The notes under the pieces: model-generated
What the model was told of the DNA's origin: nothing
Databases searched by the model: none
The model's input: the letters and a program-made list of their open reading frames with translations, nothing else
Assembly (NCBI RefSeq): GCF_000722635.1
Contig: NZ_JOKH01000002.1
Coordinates: forward strand, 125,905 to 189,904
Reading direction: 5' to 3'
Length of the DNA stretch: 64,000 nucleotides
DNA from: Endozoicomonas numazuensis
GTDB lineage: Bacteria; Pseudomonadota; Gammaproteobacteria; Pseudomonadales; Endozoicomonadaceae
Position numbers and translations under genes: made by a program
Shown here: positions 40,901-47,392 of the stretch, one piece after another
How the letters are laid out: each line of letters begins with the position of its first letter
Numbering within the stretch: position 1 is the stretch's first letter

Positions 40901-43900
40901 TTCCCCCGTCGAGTTATTGATGGTAAAGCGTCCACCGGCATCATTTGTTAGAGAATAAATCAATTCATTACTGGCATTATCAACATCGGAAGCAGCCACA
41001 GAACCCAGCACGGTGCTGTTAACACTGCTTTCAACTACATGAAAGGCATCACTGACCAAATTCTCTACGGAGTCAGCTTCATACACAGCTTGGATCTGAT
41101 CAGCACTAAGAGCACTGTCGTAGACAGCAAAGTCATCAATTGATCCATCTATACCCCTACCACCCGTATTCCTATTACCGAGAGTTACATTGTATTCAAC
41201 ATTATCGGGAGTCCAACTGGTAGTAGATTGTCCAGCAAGCTCGCCATTTTTATAAAGTAGAACATCACCTGAATCAGAAATAGCGGATGTAATATGTACC
41301 CACTCTCCTTCAACGAAGAAATTATCAACTTCCAAAGACCCTACTTTACTGCCATTTTCATAGATATGAACAACTGCTTTACTACTGTTTTTTTCTCTAC
41401 CAATAAAAAAACTGTCCACACCATCAGTGACTTCTACAACTCGAGACCAAGAAGGATCAAAACTGTCCATTTTCACCCAAGTTGAGAGGGTTAAATTGCT
41501 CCCCATAGTCATGTTAAAACTGGCACCAGCCGAACTGTCTGTACCATCCATCACCAAAGCCTGACCCGTGTCATTATGACCTGCTCCCAAGGAGGCATTA
41601 CCACTCAAGGTCAAATGGTTACCATTACCCGAAGTGTCCGAAGTATCAGAGAAGCTATAAGCTGCATCAATGCCACTAATCAAAGGACTACCTGTTAATT
41701 CAGGTGCATCATTAACATTGGCTACATCAAGACTAAAAATCGCTTGAGTACTTAAGCCATCAGGGTCCGTAGCGGTAACTTTCAGATTAAGGGTTCCAAC
41801 ATTGTCATTGTCGGGTGTGCCTGAAAAAGTTCTGGTTCCGGAATCAAAAGCAAGCCAGCTCGGCAACCCCCCCCCACCTGCCATGGTCGCGGTATAAATG
41901 AGAGACCCCCCATCTTCATCTGAAAATGTATTCTCAGGAAGCTGGAATGATAGCGGTGAATCTTCAGCAATATTCTGATTACCAATAACATTAACTAAGA
42001 CAGGGACTTCATTAACATCGTTAAGAGTAACGGTGAGATTTACTGGAGTAGAAACAAATGTACCGTCAGAAGCTGTGACCTGAATAGTATGAGAAGTTGA
42101 AGCTTCATAATCAATTGCTGCCTCACCCGCCGCTGTCAGAGTAACCGCTCCAGTGCTGCTATTAATAGTAAAGTAACCGTTATCATTCCCGCCTGAAATG
42201 GCGTAAGTAACAGGATTAGAGCCGTCCACATCCGTATGAGAAACTAAACCTACAGCGGTTCCTTCAGAACTGTCTTCATCAACAGCCTGTCCAGATGCAA
42301 TGGCAATAGGCGCATTCGTATTGAGCAGAACAACATCACCACCAGAGGGATCGAAAGTAACCTGAATATCATCAAACTGTACCTTGACCGGATCAGTGAT
42401 CTCAGACTTTCCTCCCAGCTTTGAAATTGCCTGGTTATAGGTGAAAGCTCCCTGCCCGGTTTTATCAAAATAGACATAATTACTGTCTACGTTGAAATAG
42501 TCAGCAAGATCATTGTAATCGAAATCATCAGCAACGAATTCGCTTATGTCCAGAACATCCTGCTGATCACTGTTTGATTTAAAGTCCCACAGTGTATCCA
42601 CTTCATCATCATCTGCCAGAATGAATGTGTCATTACCAGCACCACCTGCTATAAAGTCACGACCTGCTCCCCCGGACAGAATATCATCATCGGCACCACC
42701 ATCCAGATAGTCTCGACCCACCCCACCTTTGAGAGTGTCATTACCATCTCGACCATAGAGATCCAGTCTTTGCGCTTCGCTGGAATCAAAAGCACCAGAG
42801 CTTTTGTTATATCCACCGGACGTATCAGTAAAACCAGAACCATCCAGAACATCGTCACTGTCGCCACCAATGGCTTTTTCGATACCGGATGAATGCATAT
42901 CCAGAGAGACCGATACTCCAGAGCTCTCTTTGATTTTTGCTGTATCAAAACCAACACCACCATCAACAGCACCAGCACTCAAATCCAGGCTATCGATATA
43001 GAGCTTATCGTTACCTTCACCACCATAAAGAAAGTCAGCACTTTTGGTACTAGCAAGAGCATCGCCATCCAGAACATCATCACCCGCATTACCGTATAAT
43101 GTATCGCTACCCTCACCTGCCTTCATTTTGTCAGAGGTACTTTCACCCTGAATCGAACTGATTGCCTCATCCCTATTCAGCTCAATACCAGAACCATCAG
43201 CCAGCTTTATTCGTACAATGTTATCTAGATCGGCTCTTTCACCAAAACGTGCCAGCTGGCTTTCTTCATTGAAGTGAGCTTTACCAGAAGTATCAATAAA
43301 GACACCTTCGTCAGTCACTTTCACATAAGAATGAATGTTTTGGACTGTAGCTTCTTCAGGAAGAACATCCTTTAAGTCGAGAATATCTCTGTCACCACTT
43401 TTGCTGGTGAAGTCGTACAACATATCGGATTTAATTTCATCCGTACTTGATTCCAGTGACAACGCATATTCATCCTCACCTGAACCACCAATCAGAAGGT
43501 TTCGACCTTTACCAGCTTCGATGCGGTCATTACCTTCACCGCCATCAAGCAAAGTTCCATCATCATTGCCACGTAAAGTATCCCGCCCTTTGCCACCAAA
43601 AAGTTCAACAGCATGATCTGCTTCATTGGCATTTTGTGCATTGCTTCTTTTTAATACGCTTGAAGCATCCAACAACTCGTCACCTTCACCACCCAGCGCA
43701 TGTGTTAGATCATGCTCATCCAATTTGAAGTGAAACCGTTGCCCATCTTTACTGTTCAGGAATGCCCGCTTACCACCACCGTCCTGATCAAATAAATCAA
43801 GACGTTGACTCAATGCCTCAGTTGAAAGAAATGGATTATCATCCGTCAGTTCAACACCTGCTGATTGTGTCCAATCAAATTGAACGACTGTGTCTTCGGA

Positions 43901-44797
43901 AATTTGTATGGAAATTTCATCACTGAATACTGGATTATCCTGGGCAAAGACAGCCACCAAATCTTCAGACGAAAACTCACCCTCTCCATCGGCATCGATA
44001 TAGACACCGTCTTCAGTCACGGTCAGATAATTCGAAATATTATCAGCAGATACTCCGGAAGGCAGGAGAGCACTGACATCAATGACATCCTGTTGCTGGT
44101 TATTTGAAATGAACTTTAGGGTTTCAACAGATTCAGAATCTGCTAGTACATAGCGGTCGCTTCCTTCTCCACCATCATAATAATCAGCCCCCGCACCACC
44201 ATTCAACACATCATCACCGGCAAGGCCCATCAAATTATCAGCCTGTGCCGTACCTAGAATATTGTCTGACAGTGTCGTACCTGAAACATCATTCAGAGAG
44301 GCTGTAGCAAGTTCATTGTCTGAAGTACCACTGATTGGACTATCTACATTACTGTATCGATCAAACTGGATGACGGAAGTATCTGCGACCTGAACTGCAA
44401 CAACGGCATTTAAAGGAGGATTGTTGGCCGCAAAGCGGGCAATCTGATTCTCAGTTGAGAACTGCCCTTGCCCCGAAGAATCAAGATAGACGCCCTTATC
44501 TGTTACTTTCAGATAACTTTTCAGATTTCCAGAAGTCACATCTCCAGAAACGAGCTCACTAATATCAAGGATATCCTGCTGAGTGTTAGTTGACTTGAAG
44601 TGAAGTGTGTCAACGGCATCATCCGAAAGAACGTAACGGTCATTACCAGCACCGCCATTGTAGACATCAGCCCCTAAGCCTCCATCCAGGATATCATCCC
44701 CTTTCATTCCAAACAGATGATCTGCTCCATCTGTACCGTGAAGTTCATCTGCAGATTGACTTCCGAATATAGGTCTATTACCAGAATTCCCGTCCAT
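32000..44797 (-). CDS. Giant RTX / cadherin-type secreted adhesin (4265 aa)
   Basis: A 4265-residue protein, probably exported in one step by a type I system. Residues about 10-810 hold five glycine-aspartate RTX calcium-binding blocks (GGxGxDxL type), several followed by a repeated D-I-S...VYxDxxGxGxF segment. After about 830 come cadherin/dystroglycan-like and VCBS-type domains, three LamG-like domains (about 1036-1250, 2486-2735, 2863-3090), a carbohydrate-binding-like module (about 2143-2312, SIEAEHFS start), a PA14-like domain (about 3720-3890) and a DUF642-like module (about 3960-4130). The C-terminus (4136-4265) is an RTX repeat plus the usual type I secretion tail (DTIMDFQIGQGGDKIDLSDV). 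No N-terminal LapA-type retention module is seen. The start is ATG after AAGGGAAG. No secretion genes are nearby. Confidence 0.9.
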   Translation of the reverse strand: MDGNSGNRPIFGSQSADELHGTDGADHLFGMKGDDILDGGLGADVYNGGAGNDRYVLSDDAVDTLHFKSTNTQQDILDISELVSGDVTSGNLKSYLKVTDKGVYLDSSGQGQFSTENQIARFAANNPPLNAVVAVQVADTSVIQFDRYSNVDSPISGTSDNELATASLNDVSGTTLSDNILGTAQADNLMGLAGDDVLNGGAGADYYDGGEGSDRYVLADSESVETLKFISNNQQQDVIDVSALLPSGVSADNISNYLTVTEDGVYIDADGEGEFSSEDLVAVFAQDNPVFSDEISIQISEDTVVQFDWTQSAGVELTDDNPFLSTEALSQRLDLFDQDGGGKRAFLNSKDGQRFHFKLDEHDLTHALGGEGDELLDASSVLKRSNAQNANEADHAVELFGGKGRDTLRGNDDGTLLDGGEGNDRIEAGKGRNLLIGGSGEDEYALSLESSTDEIKSDMLYDFTSKSGDRDILDLKDVLPEEATVQNIHSYVKVTDEGVFIDTSGKAHFNEESQLARFGERADLDNIVRIKLADGSGIELNRDEAISSIQGESTSDKMKAGEGSDTLYGNAGDDVLDGDALASTKSADFLYGGEGNDKLYIDSLDLSAGAVDGGVGFDTAKIKESSGVSVSLDMHSSGIEKAIGGDSDDVLDGSGFTDTSGGYNKSSGAFDSSEAQRLDLYGRDGNDTLKGGVGRDYLDGGADDDILSGGAGRDFIAGGAGNDTFILADDDEVDTLWDFKSNSDQQDVLDISEFVADDFDYNDLADYFNVDSNYVYFDKTGQGAFTYNQAISKLGGKSEITDPVKVQFDDIQVTFDPSGGDVVLLNTNAPIAIASGQAVDEDSSEGTAVGLVSHTDVDGSNPVTYAISGGNDNGYFTINSSTGAVTLTAAGEAAIDYEASTSHTIQVTASDGTFVSTPVNLTVTLNDVNEVPVLVNVIGNQNIAEDSPLSFQLPENTFSDEDGGSLIYTATMAGGGGLPSWLAFDSGTRTFSGTPDNDNVGTLNLKVTATDPDGLSTQAIFSLDVANVNDAPELTGSPLISGIDAAYSFSDTSDTSGNGNHLTLSGNASLGAGHNDTGQALVMDGTDSSAGASFNMTMGSNLTLSTWVKMDSFDPSWSRVVEVTDGVDSFFIGREKNSSKAVVHIYENGSKVGSLEVDNFFVEGEWVHITSAISDSGDVLLYKNGELAGQSTTSWTPDNVEYNVTLGNRNTGGRGIDGSIDDFAVYDSALSADQIQAVYEADSVENLVSDAFHVVESSVNSTVLGSVAASDVDNASNELIYSLTNDAGGRFTINNSTGEISVADSSQLNHEADDTHTIEVQVSDGALSDTRSYTVYVTDINEAPVAVNETVSTAEDTTYTFSAADFNFSDADQDDALNQVLIESLPGNGSLTLNGVAVSLNDTVSKADIDAGLFKFAPEANANGDDYASFNFNVSDSDSVFSDSHYVMTVDVGVENDVPVVSSNVSKASNEDISFTLTEAELLANTADADNDALAVSNVTVSSGQVSVADNGNGTWTVTPVSNWSGSAQLAFDISDGTATVSSQADLTLTPDADAPTLTVQGSTVLSSMNFNDGLADGWTSENAVETHDSGGPLGASRIGTKVAKLDAETGTPDAYYCSIDTSQGHDHQISLWVKQHESYDGTDEIEIVWNGQVLQTIDPGTSWEEVTINLPDTDQASTQLAVREVAGQNNGVGPLLDQITISRLGADDSTDSSYDKMISSQEDTRIALDLSTSLSDSDGSETLSVSLSGIPAGFAISDGTNSLTTDGSAVDASSWNLANLTITPVANHDTDFTISVMSTATEASNNTTATHTQTIRVDMQPVSDAAVFTGDDSGTLTEDAAATLTTSGSLSVSDADGSASFVAETVNGSHGSLTINAEGNWTYSADNTQNSIQSLDDGEQLTDTITISSNDGTTHTVEITIQGTNDAPLLANAVTDQSVNEDSSFSFTVPESTFSHGDGDILTSSNDGTTHTVEVTIQGTNDAPLLANAVTDQSVNEDSSFSFTVPESTFSHGDGDILTSSNDGTTHTVEVTIQGTNDAPLLANAVTDQSVNEDSSFSFTVPENTFSHGDGDTLTFTATQTDGSALPEWLNFNTSTRVFSGTPDNDDVATLNLKVTATDEDGETIDASFSLIVNNINDAPSPVFAEDNGLVSIEAEHFSSQVNRSGNAWAVENDASASGGQQVSTANNGADGFDTDYTGISSELTYDIQFESAGTYYVWVRGDAPDGNSDSVHIGLNGEAVSTGSQIGFNDGSHDWAGDRINSAGRITIEVDAPGTHQLNLWMREDGTAVDKIVISDDVDYVPSGSGPAESDYVGLSDQTATEEAAFSYTLPANAFSDDDGDSLTFSTSLANGDPLPAWLTFDTGTRTFSGIPDDPDVGSLPVKIMVSDGSETTDVYWSVNVTAVNDGPEPVSDTSTEQASAEGSAITGAASVLANDSDAENDPLTVTDVNGTGVSGSTTITGDYGDLTISEDGNWTYTPATVDLSSGLVAHWTFDETSGTTVNDSTSGTSTDGVLNEGAAFVSAGLNGNAVQFDGASAIVDITDSTELNTYSGSKTERTINFSFKIDTDNDLSGRQVLYEEGGGSKGYNIYIDEGTLYVGAWSNTNGWDNGTFLTQDISAISSDDWQQVSLVLDADNSSLKAYLNGDEFGSGHAEAMGFHGDEAAFGSVSLHYTEGSEEALRGSARFHDGDVNIPDNHFGFDGLIDEARIYDRALNNQELKALGYDYETATLQDVFNYTVSDGTDTSASTLTIDVNRVPEALSGELGGSDAGIIAGQLSAKDLDQGETLVYSLESAPAKGSVTINADGSYTFNPGSDFENLSSVQTEDVTFDFRVTDSKGESSVNTITVTVTGTNVAPELTELPMFDSVVAAFNFSDGSGTLASDSSGEGNNLSLSGSAGFGTGHNGSGTAFEMDGSSGAGEISGLSLGGALSISAWVKFDSFSQSWSRIVDFGDGAANNNIVLAHVGTSNDLAFEIYDGSGSADGVLHISDFFTQGEWVHVTATVDESGAMRVYKNGELAGENLDGAVIPDMVRTNNYVGESHGSNDGSLDGSIDELVVLNEGVDASGARALYQADSVDNLLGDALHIPENTINNTVVGSVTSNDANGDTLTYTLTNDAGGRFSINSSTGEITVADGSLLNFESASSHTITAQVSDGYLSDTRDYTVYITNTNDTPDSADATLNVAEDAVITLLAADFSFSDEDSGDVLSTVLIKTLPGAGVLTLNGVAVTEEQSVSKADINAGLLTFTPVADASGDNYASFTFAVSDGQLESSIQTVTVDVTPVADAPNITVGGSPSYESITETIHDAQLGSLHNGNDGWSNDGGDYGDDRLEFYGGSLSRIIDTSDANDLGYSLTLDTYRNDGKILVYWDNELIVTEDYNHDAFDDWNPTINLPVPAGDSAELRLEFSAPEGFIYINDVVLEKTTQGAPYFETNEDSVLDFSMTASLADTDGSENLTVSLSGIPSGYSLGDGSNSAMSTGADIDVSSWNLSQLQLTPAANSNGNFTMTLSATATETSTGTTSTTTEDLDIRITAVSDAPESEDHTLILKQSDSYTFSTDDFEFTDGDGDSMQSITITSVPVSGSLTLNGSAVTANQVITAADIENLKYTAPATDPVGAVSFGFSVSDGSASSEAYTFNLSVEGAGELIGTSADEILDGTDQADTLKGEGGADTLLGDAGADIIFGGTGDDTIKGDDGQAVAVNLDSAFITAASQISLPSATGLKAEVFDTGTVFSSLDQAVSLVENNNPISTFTASTFNYTRSGNHTLADFIGSDSSTLTGNGDMPGQTFALKMTGYIRLTAGTHDFNVASDDGFRLKINGDTVTEFTAPRGVATSSGNFTAPQDGLYEVELVYWQGNFGADMVVSSSTAEPFQFYDMLPAGAEPVSGQSYYDLPTPDIVVDVASDVALSAGTDNGDGTWTLKGSDLNDLTMTNTGTNAWDDSLTFTSTKVTNRNIAIGDSSFESQNLSDGAWNDNPESSSWTFSHQWNGIKNENSTGMDEQATEGDNIAYINNDNTTISQTLTENFDPNSSYQLQIDIGNRKSESGLANYEVRIKAGGITLASDGSVSPAEGQFETLTLNLEGSSIASDSAAIGQPLTIELIKISGPQIFFDNVRLTATTTEQIGQETVNTDQSDLITGGAGDDVLTGGNDSDTFIWGASDVGTSGTPAQDTIMDFQIGQGGDKIDLSDVLVNESEPLDQYLSLNFDNGDTTIEVKPDADGDVTQKIKLEGVDLSGYGGGSSDTEILNNLIDDGNLQID
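38583..39086 (-). repeat. Three near-identical 168-bp units inside the RTX gene
   Basis: The 56-residue unit (NEDSSFSFTVPESTFSHGDG and following) occurs three times in tandem with a 168-bp period (38583, 38751, 38919), differing at only a few bases. This corresponds to residues about 1905-2072. The first two units in reading order skip the domain body that follows the third, so two truncated cadherin-like copies were added by duplication. Confidence 0.93.
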
Positions 44798-45045
44798 AGA
44801 TACTTCCCTTTACCTTCACATCGTTTTAATTTCTTAAAAATATATAAACAGGAATAGAGCTAACTAGACCTGAAATTCAGATTAGATTGCTCGAAAAAGG
44901 GTCTGCATAATAGATAGGAATATAAAAGAGGATTTCTTGAAGCGATTTAGCTTATAGGCGTGATTTTTGTAGCTTTTGGCAGCTTATCCCGAATAAAAAC
45001 ACTTTATCCGGTATTTTGTATACTACTAATATCTGATGCTGAGAA

Positions 45046-45486
45046 TCAGTACCTAAGACACATCAAGATCTGGCTGCTAGTATACCCCCTCTGCGCCAAA
45101 AACCGATACTGCCTCGACCTATCTTTAGCCACTTTAGGTAGCTCATCGCCAAACTTTCGACATCTCAGGGACTTTGCCATCTCCAACCAGCTCTCTTCAT
45201 CCTCAATTAGAAAAGCGGATATCTGCTCATCACTCAATCCTTTCCTTCGAAGCTCTGAACGTATTCTCACTGGTCCATAGCTTTTTGCAGATCTTGAACG
45301 AATATAACTCTCCAGAAAGCGCTCATCACTTTGAAGGCCTTCTTCTTTAAGTTGTTCAAGCACGGGGAGCGGATTTGCATCAGAATACCGATGAGTCAAC
45401 TTTTCCTGAAGTTCATAAAAGCTGTGTTCACGACGTGCCAGCAAATCCATTGCAGCACGCCGAATATCTTTGTCAGATACTTCCAA
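45046..45486 (-). CDS. recX: RecA regulator RecX
   Basis: Inhibits RecA filament growth and so tunes recombination and the SOS response. The 146-residue protein consists of tandem three-helix RecX units: ARREHSFYELQEKL near residue 17, LQSDERFLESYIRSRSAKSYGPVRIRSEL in the middle and a third at the C-terminus. It begins 3 bp after the recA stop. The first possible start is a TTG at 45486, which is likely used; there is no ATG in a suitable place. Co-transcription with recA through a weak read-through is the norm in this family. Confidence 0.92.
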   Translation of the reverse strand: MEVSDKDIRRAAMDLLARREHSFYELQEKLTHRYSDANPLPVLEQLKEEGLQSDERFLESYIRSRSAKSYGPVRIRSELRRKGLSDEQISAFLIEDEESWLEMAKSLRCRKFGDELPKVAKDRSRQYRFLAQRGYTSSQILMCLRY

Positions 45487-45489
45487 AAT

Positions 45490-46545
45490 TTATTCCGCCA
45501 GAAGCTCATCCTGAAGCTTTGATGGCGATTTTTCTTTTTTTTCAGATTCGGGTTCTTGAGGAGTCAGCAACTCTGAACGAATTTGAACTTCAATCTCTTC
45601 AGCAATTTCCGGGTTATCTGTCAGGTACTGTGCAGCATTAGCTTTGCCCTGGCCAATCTTCTTGCCTTTATAGGAATACCAAGCACCAGACTTTTCCACC
45701 AGCTTCTGTTTAACGCCCAGATCAATCACTTCACCCATATGGTAAATACCCTGACCATAAAGGATCTGGAACTCTGCCTGACGGAATGGAGGAGAAACCT
45801 TATTCTTAACTACCTTGACCCGCGTTTCATTACCAATAATCTCATCACCCTGCTTAACTGCACCCGTTCTACGAATATCAAGGCGGACCGAAGAATAAAA
45901 CTTGAGTGCATTACCACCAGTGGTGGTTTCTGGGTTACCAAACATCACACCAATCTTCATGCGAATCTGGTTGATGAAAATAACCAGGCAATTGGCCTGC
46001 TTAATAGAACCGGTAATCTTACGCAGAGCCTGAGACATCAAGCGAGCCTGAAGTCCTACATGAGAATCACCCATGTCGCCTTCAATTTCAGCTTTAGGTA
46101 CAAGAGCTGCAACAGAGTCAACAACGATAACATCAACGGCACCGGAACGAACCAGCATATCGGTAATTTCCAATGCCTGCTCACCTGTATCAGGCTGTGA
46201 GACATAGAGATCATCAACATCGACACCCAGCTTTCCAGCATAGAGTGGATCCAGGGCATGCTCAGCGTCAACAAATGCACAAGTCGCGCCTTGTTTCTGG
46301 GCTTCTGCGATCACACTAAGCGTCAAAGTAGTCTTACCTGAAGATTCAGGGCCAAAGATCTCAACCACTCGACCTTTTGGCAGACCGCCTATACCCAGAG
46401 CAATATCCAGTTGCAGTGATCCTGTAGAAATAGCCGGGATTGCCTCCTGCTTCTGGTCACCCATACGCATGACCGTACCTTTACCAAACTGTCGGTCAAT
46501 CTGGCCCAGAGCCGCCGCCAGTGCTTTCTTTCTGTTCTCATCCAT
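45490..46545 (-). CDS. recA: Recombinase RecA
   Basis: DNA strand exchange protein and co-protease for LexA. The 351-residue product has the Walker [11 protein letters not shown] near residue 66, the Walker B region [10 protein letters not shown] near 140, and loop L2 around [19 protein letters not shown] near 202. The acidic C-terminal tail is present. The start ATG at 46545 gives [23 protein letters not shown]. Two LexA-like boxes lie 134-168 bp upstream of the start, consistent with SOS induction. Together with pncC upstream and recX downstream it forms the usual cinA-recA-recX cluster. Confidence 0.99.
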   Translation of the reverse strand: MDENRKKALAAALGQIDRQFGKGTVMRMGDQKQEAIPAISTGSLQLDIALGIGGLPKGRVVEIFGPESSGKTTLTLSVIAEAQKQGATCAFVDAEHALDPLYAGKLGVDVDDLYVSQPDTGEQALEITDMLVRSGAVDVIVVDSVAALVPKAEIEGDMGDSHVGLQARLMSQALRKITGSIKQANCLVIFINQIRMKIGVMFGNPETTTGGNALKFYSSVRLDIRRTGAVKQGDEIIGNETRVKVVKNKVSPPFRQAEFQILYGQGIYHMGEVIDLGVKQKLVEKSGAWYSYKGKKIGQGKANAAQYLTDNPEIAEEIEVQIRSELLTPQEPESEKKEKSPSKLQDELLAE

Positions 46546-46678
46546 TGTTCAGATCCACCTTTTAGTGCTGGCCACTATTAACCGTGAAAATCATTTTGAC
46601 TCGTCACTCGTTAAGTTTTGGGAGACGCAAAATGCTTTTCTTCGCTTATGGCTATTCAATCATTAAAAACTTCAGATA

Positions 46679-46713
46679 CTGTATATTTAAACACTATCTG
46701 TATATTTGTCCAG
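46679..46713 (-). promoter_or_regulatory. Paired LexA (SOS) boxes upstream of recA
   Basis: CTGTATATTTGTCCAG (46698-46713) keeps CTG-N10-CAG, the LexA consensus. Next to it CTGTATATTTAAACAC (46679-46694) keeps the left half and spacing. They are 3 bp apart, between pncC and recA on the recA side. Confidence 0.7.
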
Positions 46714-46716
46714 TAT

Positions 46717-47211
46717 TTATCTAGAAATTGCATCCACTACTTTAATCAAACCATCAAGTGCGACCTCAACAGCCTGTCTTCGAACCTGCTCCCGATTGCC
46801 GGAAAAGTGAAAAACATCCGTGGTTACCTGATTATCAAAGCACCAGCCAACCCAAACTGTACCCACTGGCTTATCATCTGTTCCACCATCTGGACCAGCA
46901 ACACCTGAAATAGAAACACTCAAAGGTACTGAAAGCTGACGGACCACACCCAATGCCATGCTTTCCACAACAGGCTGACTCACTGCTCCATACCGATCGA
47001 TGAGGGCAACAGGAACACCCAGAAACTTGTGCTTCATTTCATTGGAGTAACTGATAATAGCGCCTTCAAACCACGATGAACTACCGGCAACAGAAGTAAA
47101 CTCCTGACTGAGCCAACCTCCGGTACAGGACTCAGCAGCTGCGACTTTCAAGTTTGCAGACTTCAGTTTTTCGGCCAGCTGTCCCAGCTTTTTGTCAAAA
47201 TCTCCGGACAT
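46717..47211 (-). CDS. pncC: Nicotinamide-nucleotide amidase (CinA C-terminal type)
   Basis: Deamidates NMN to nicotinic acid mononucleotide for NAD recycling; the stand-alone PncC form of the CinA C-terminal domain. The 164-residue protein has the catalytic region AAAESCTGGWLSQEFTSVAGSS near residue 25, SNEMKHKFLGV in the middle and SGVAGPDGGTDDKPVGTVWVG near 105. The ATG at 47211 (MSGDFDKK) is chosen because GAGG lies upstream at good spacing; a longer frame to 47259 has no better site. It is directly upstream of recA, with the SOS boxes immediately after its stop codon. Confidence 0.93.
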   Translation of the reverse strand: MSGDFDKKLGQLAEKLKSANLKVAAAESCTGGWLSQEFTSVAGSSSWFEGAIISYSNEMKHKFLGVPVALIDRYGAVSQPVVESMALGVVRQLSVPLSVSISGVAGPDGGTDDKPVGTVWVGWCFDNQVTTDVFHFSGNREQVRRQAVEVALDGLIKVVDAISR

Positions 47212-47392
47212 CAATCGCGCCTCTGACCCATGCAGAAATGTAATTCTTTCAGTTAACAACAGGTACTCACCAACAGCTTATAGCTGCTTGAAGACTAAAG
47301 ATAAACCATTGCCCCCATGAAAACAGCCGACTTTTCATAGTAAAATACCAGATTGTTTGTCAGTAACCCCAATTCAAGGCTTACCCTCTTCT

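Noticed and set aside
32000-44797. LapA-type adhesin held at the surface by LapD/LapG
   Set aside because: The N-terminus starts straight into RTX repeats and lacks a retention module with a di-alanine cleavage site; no lapD/lapG nearby.
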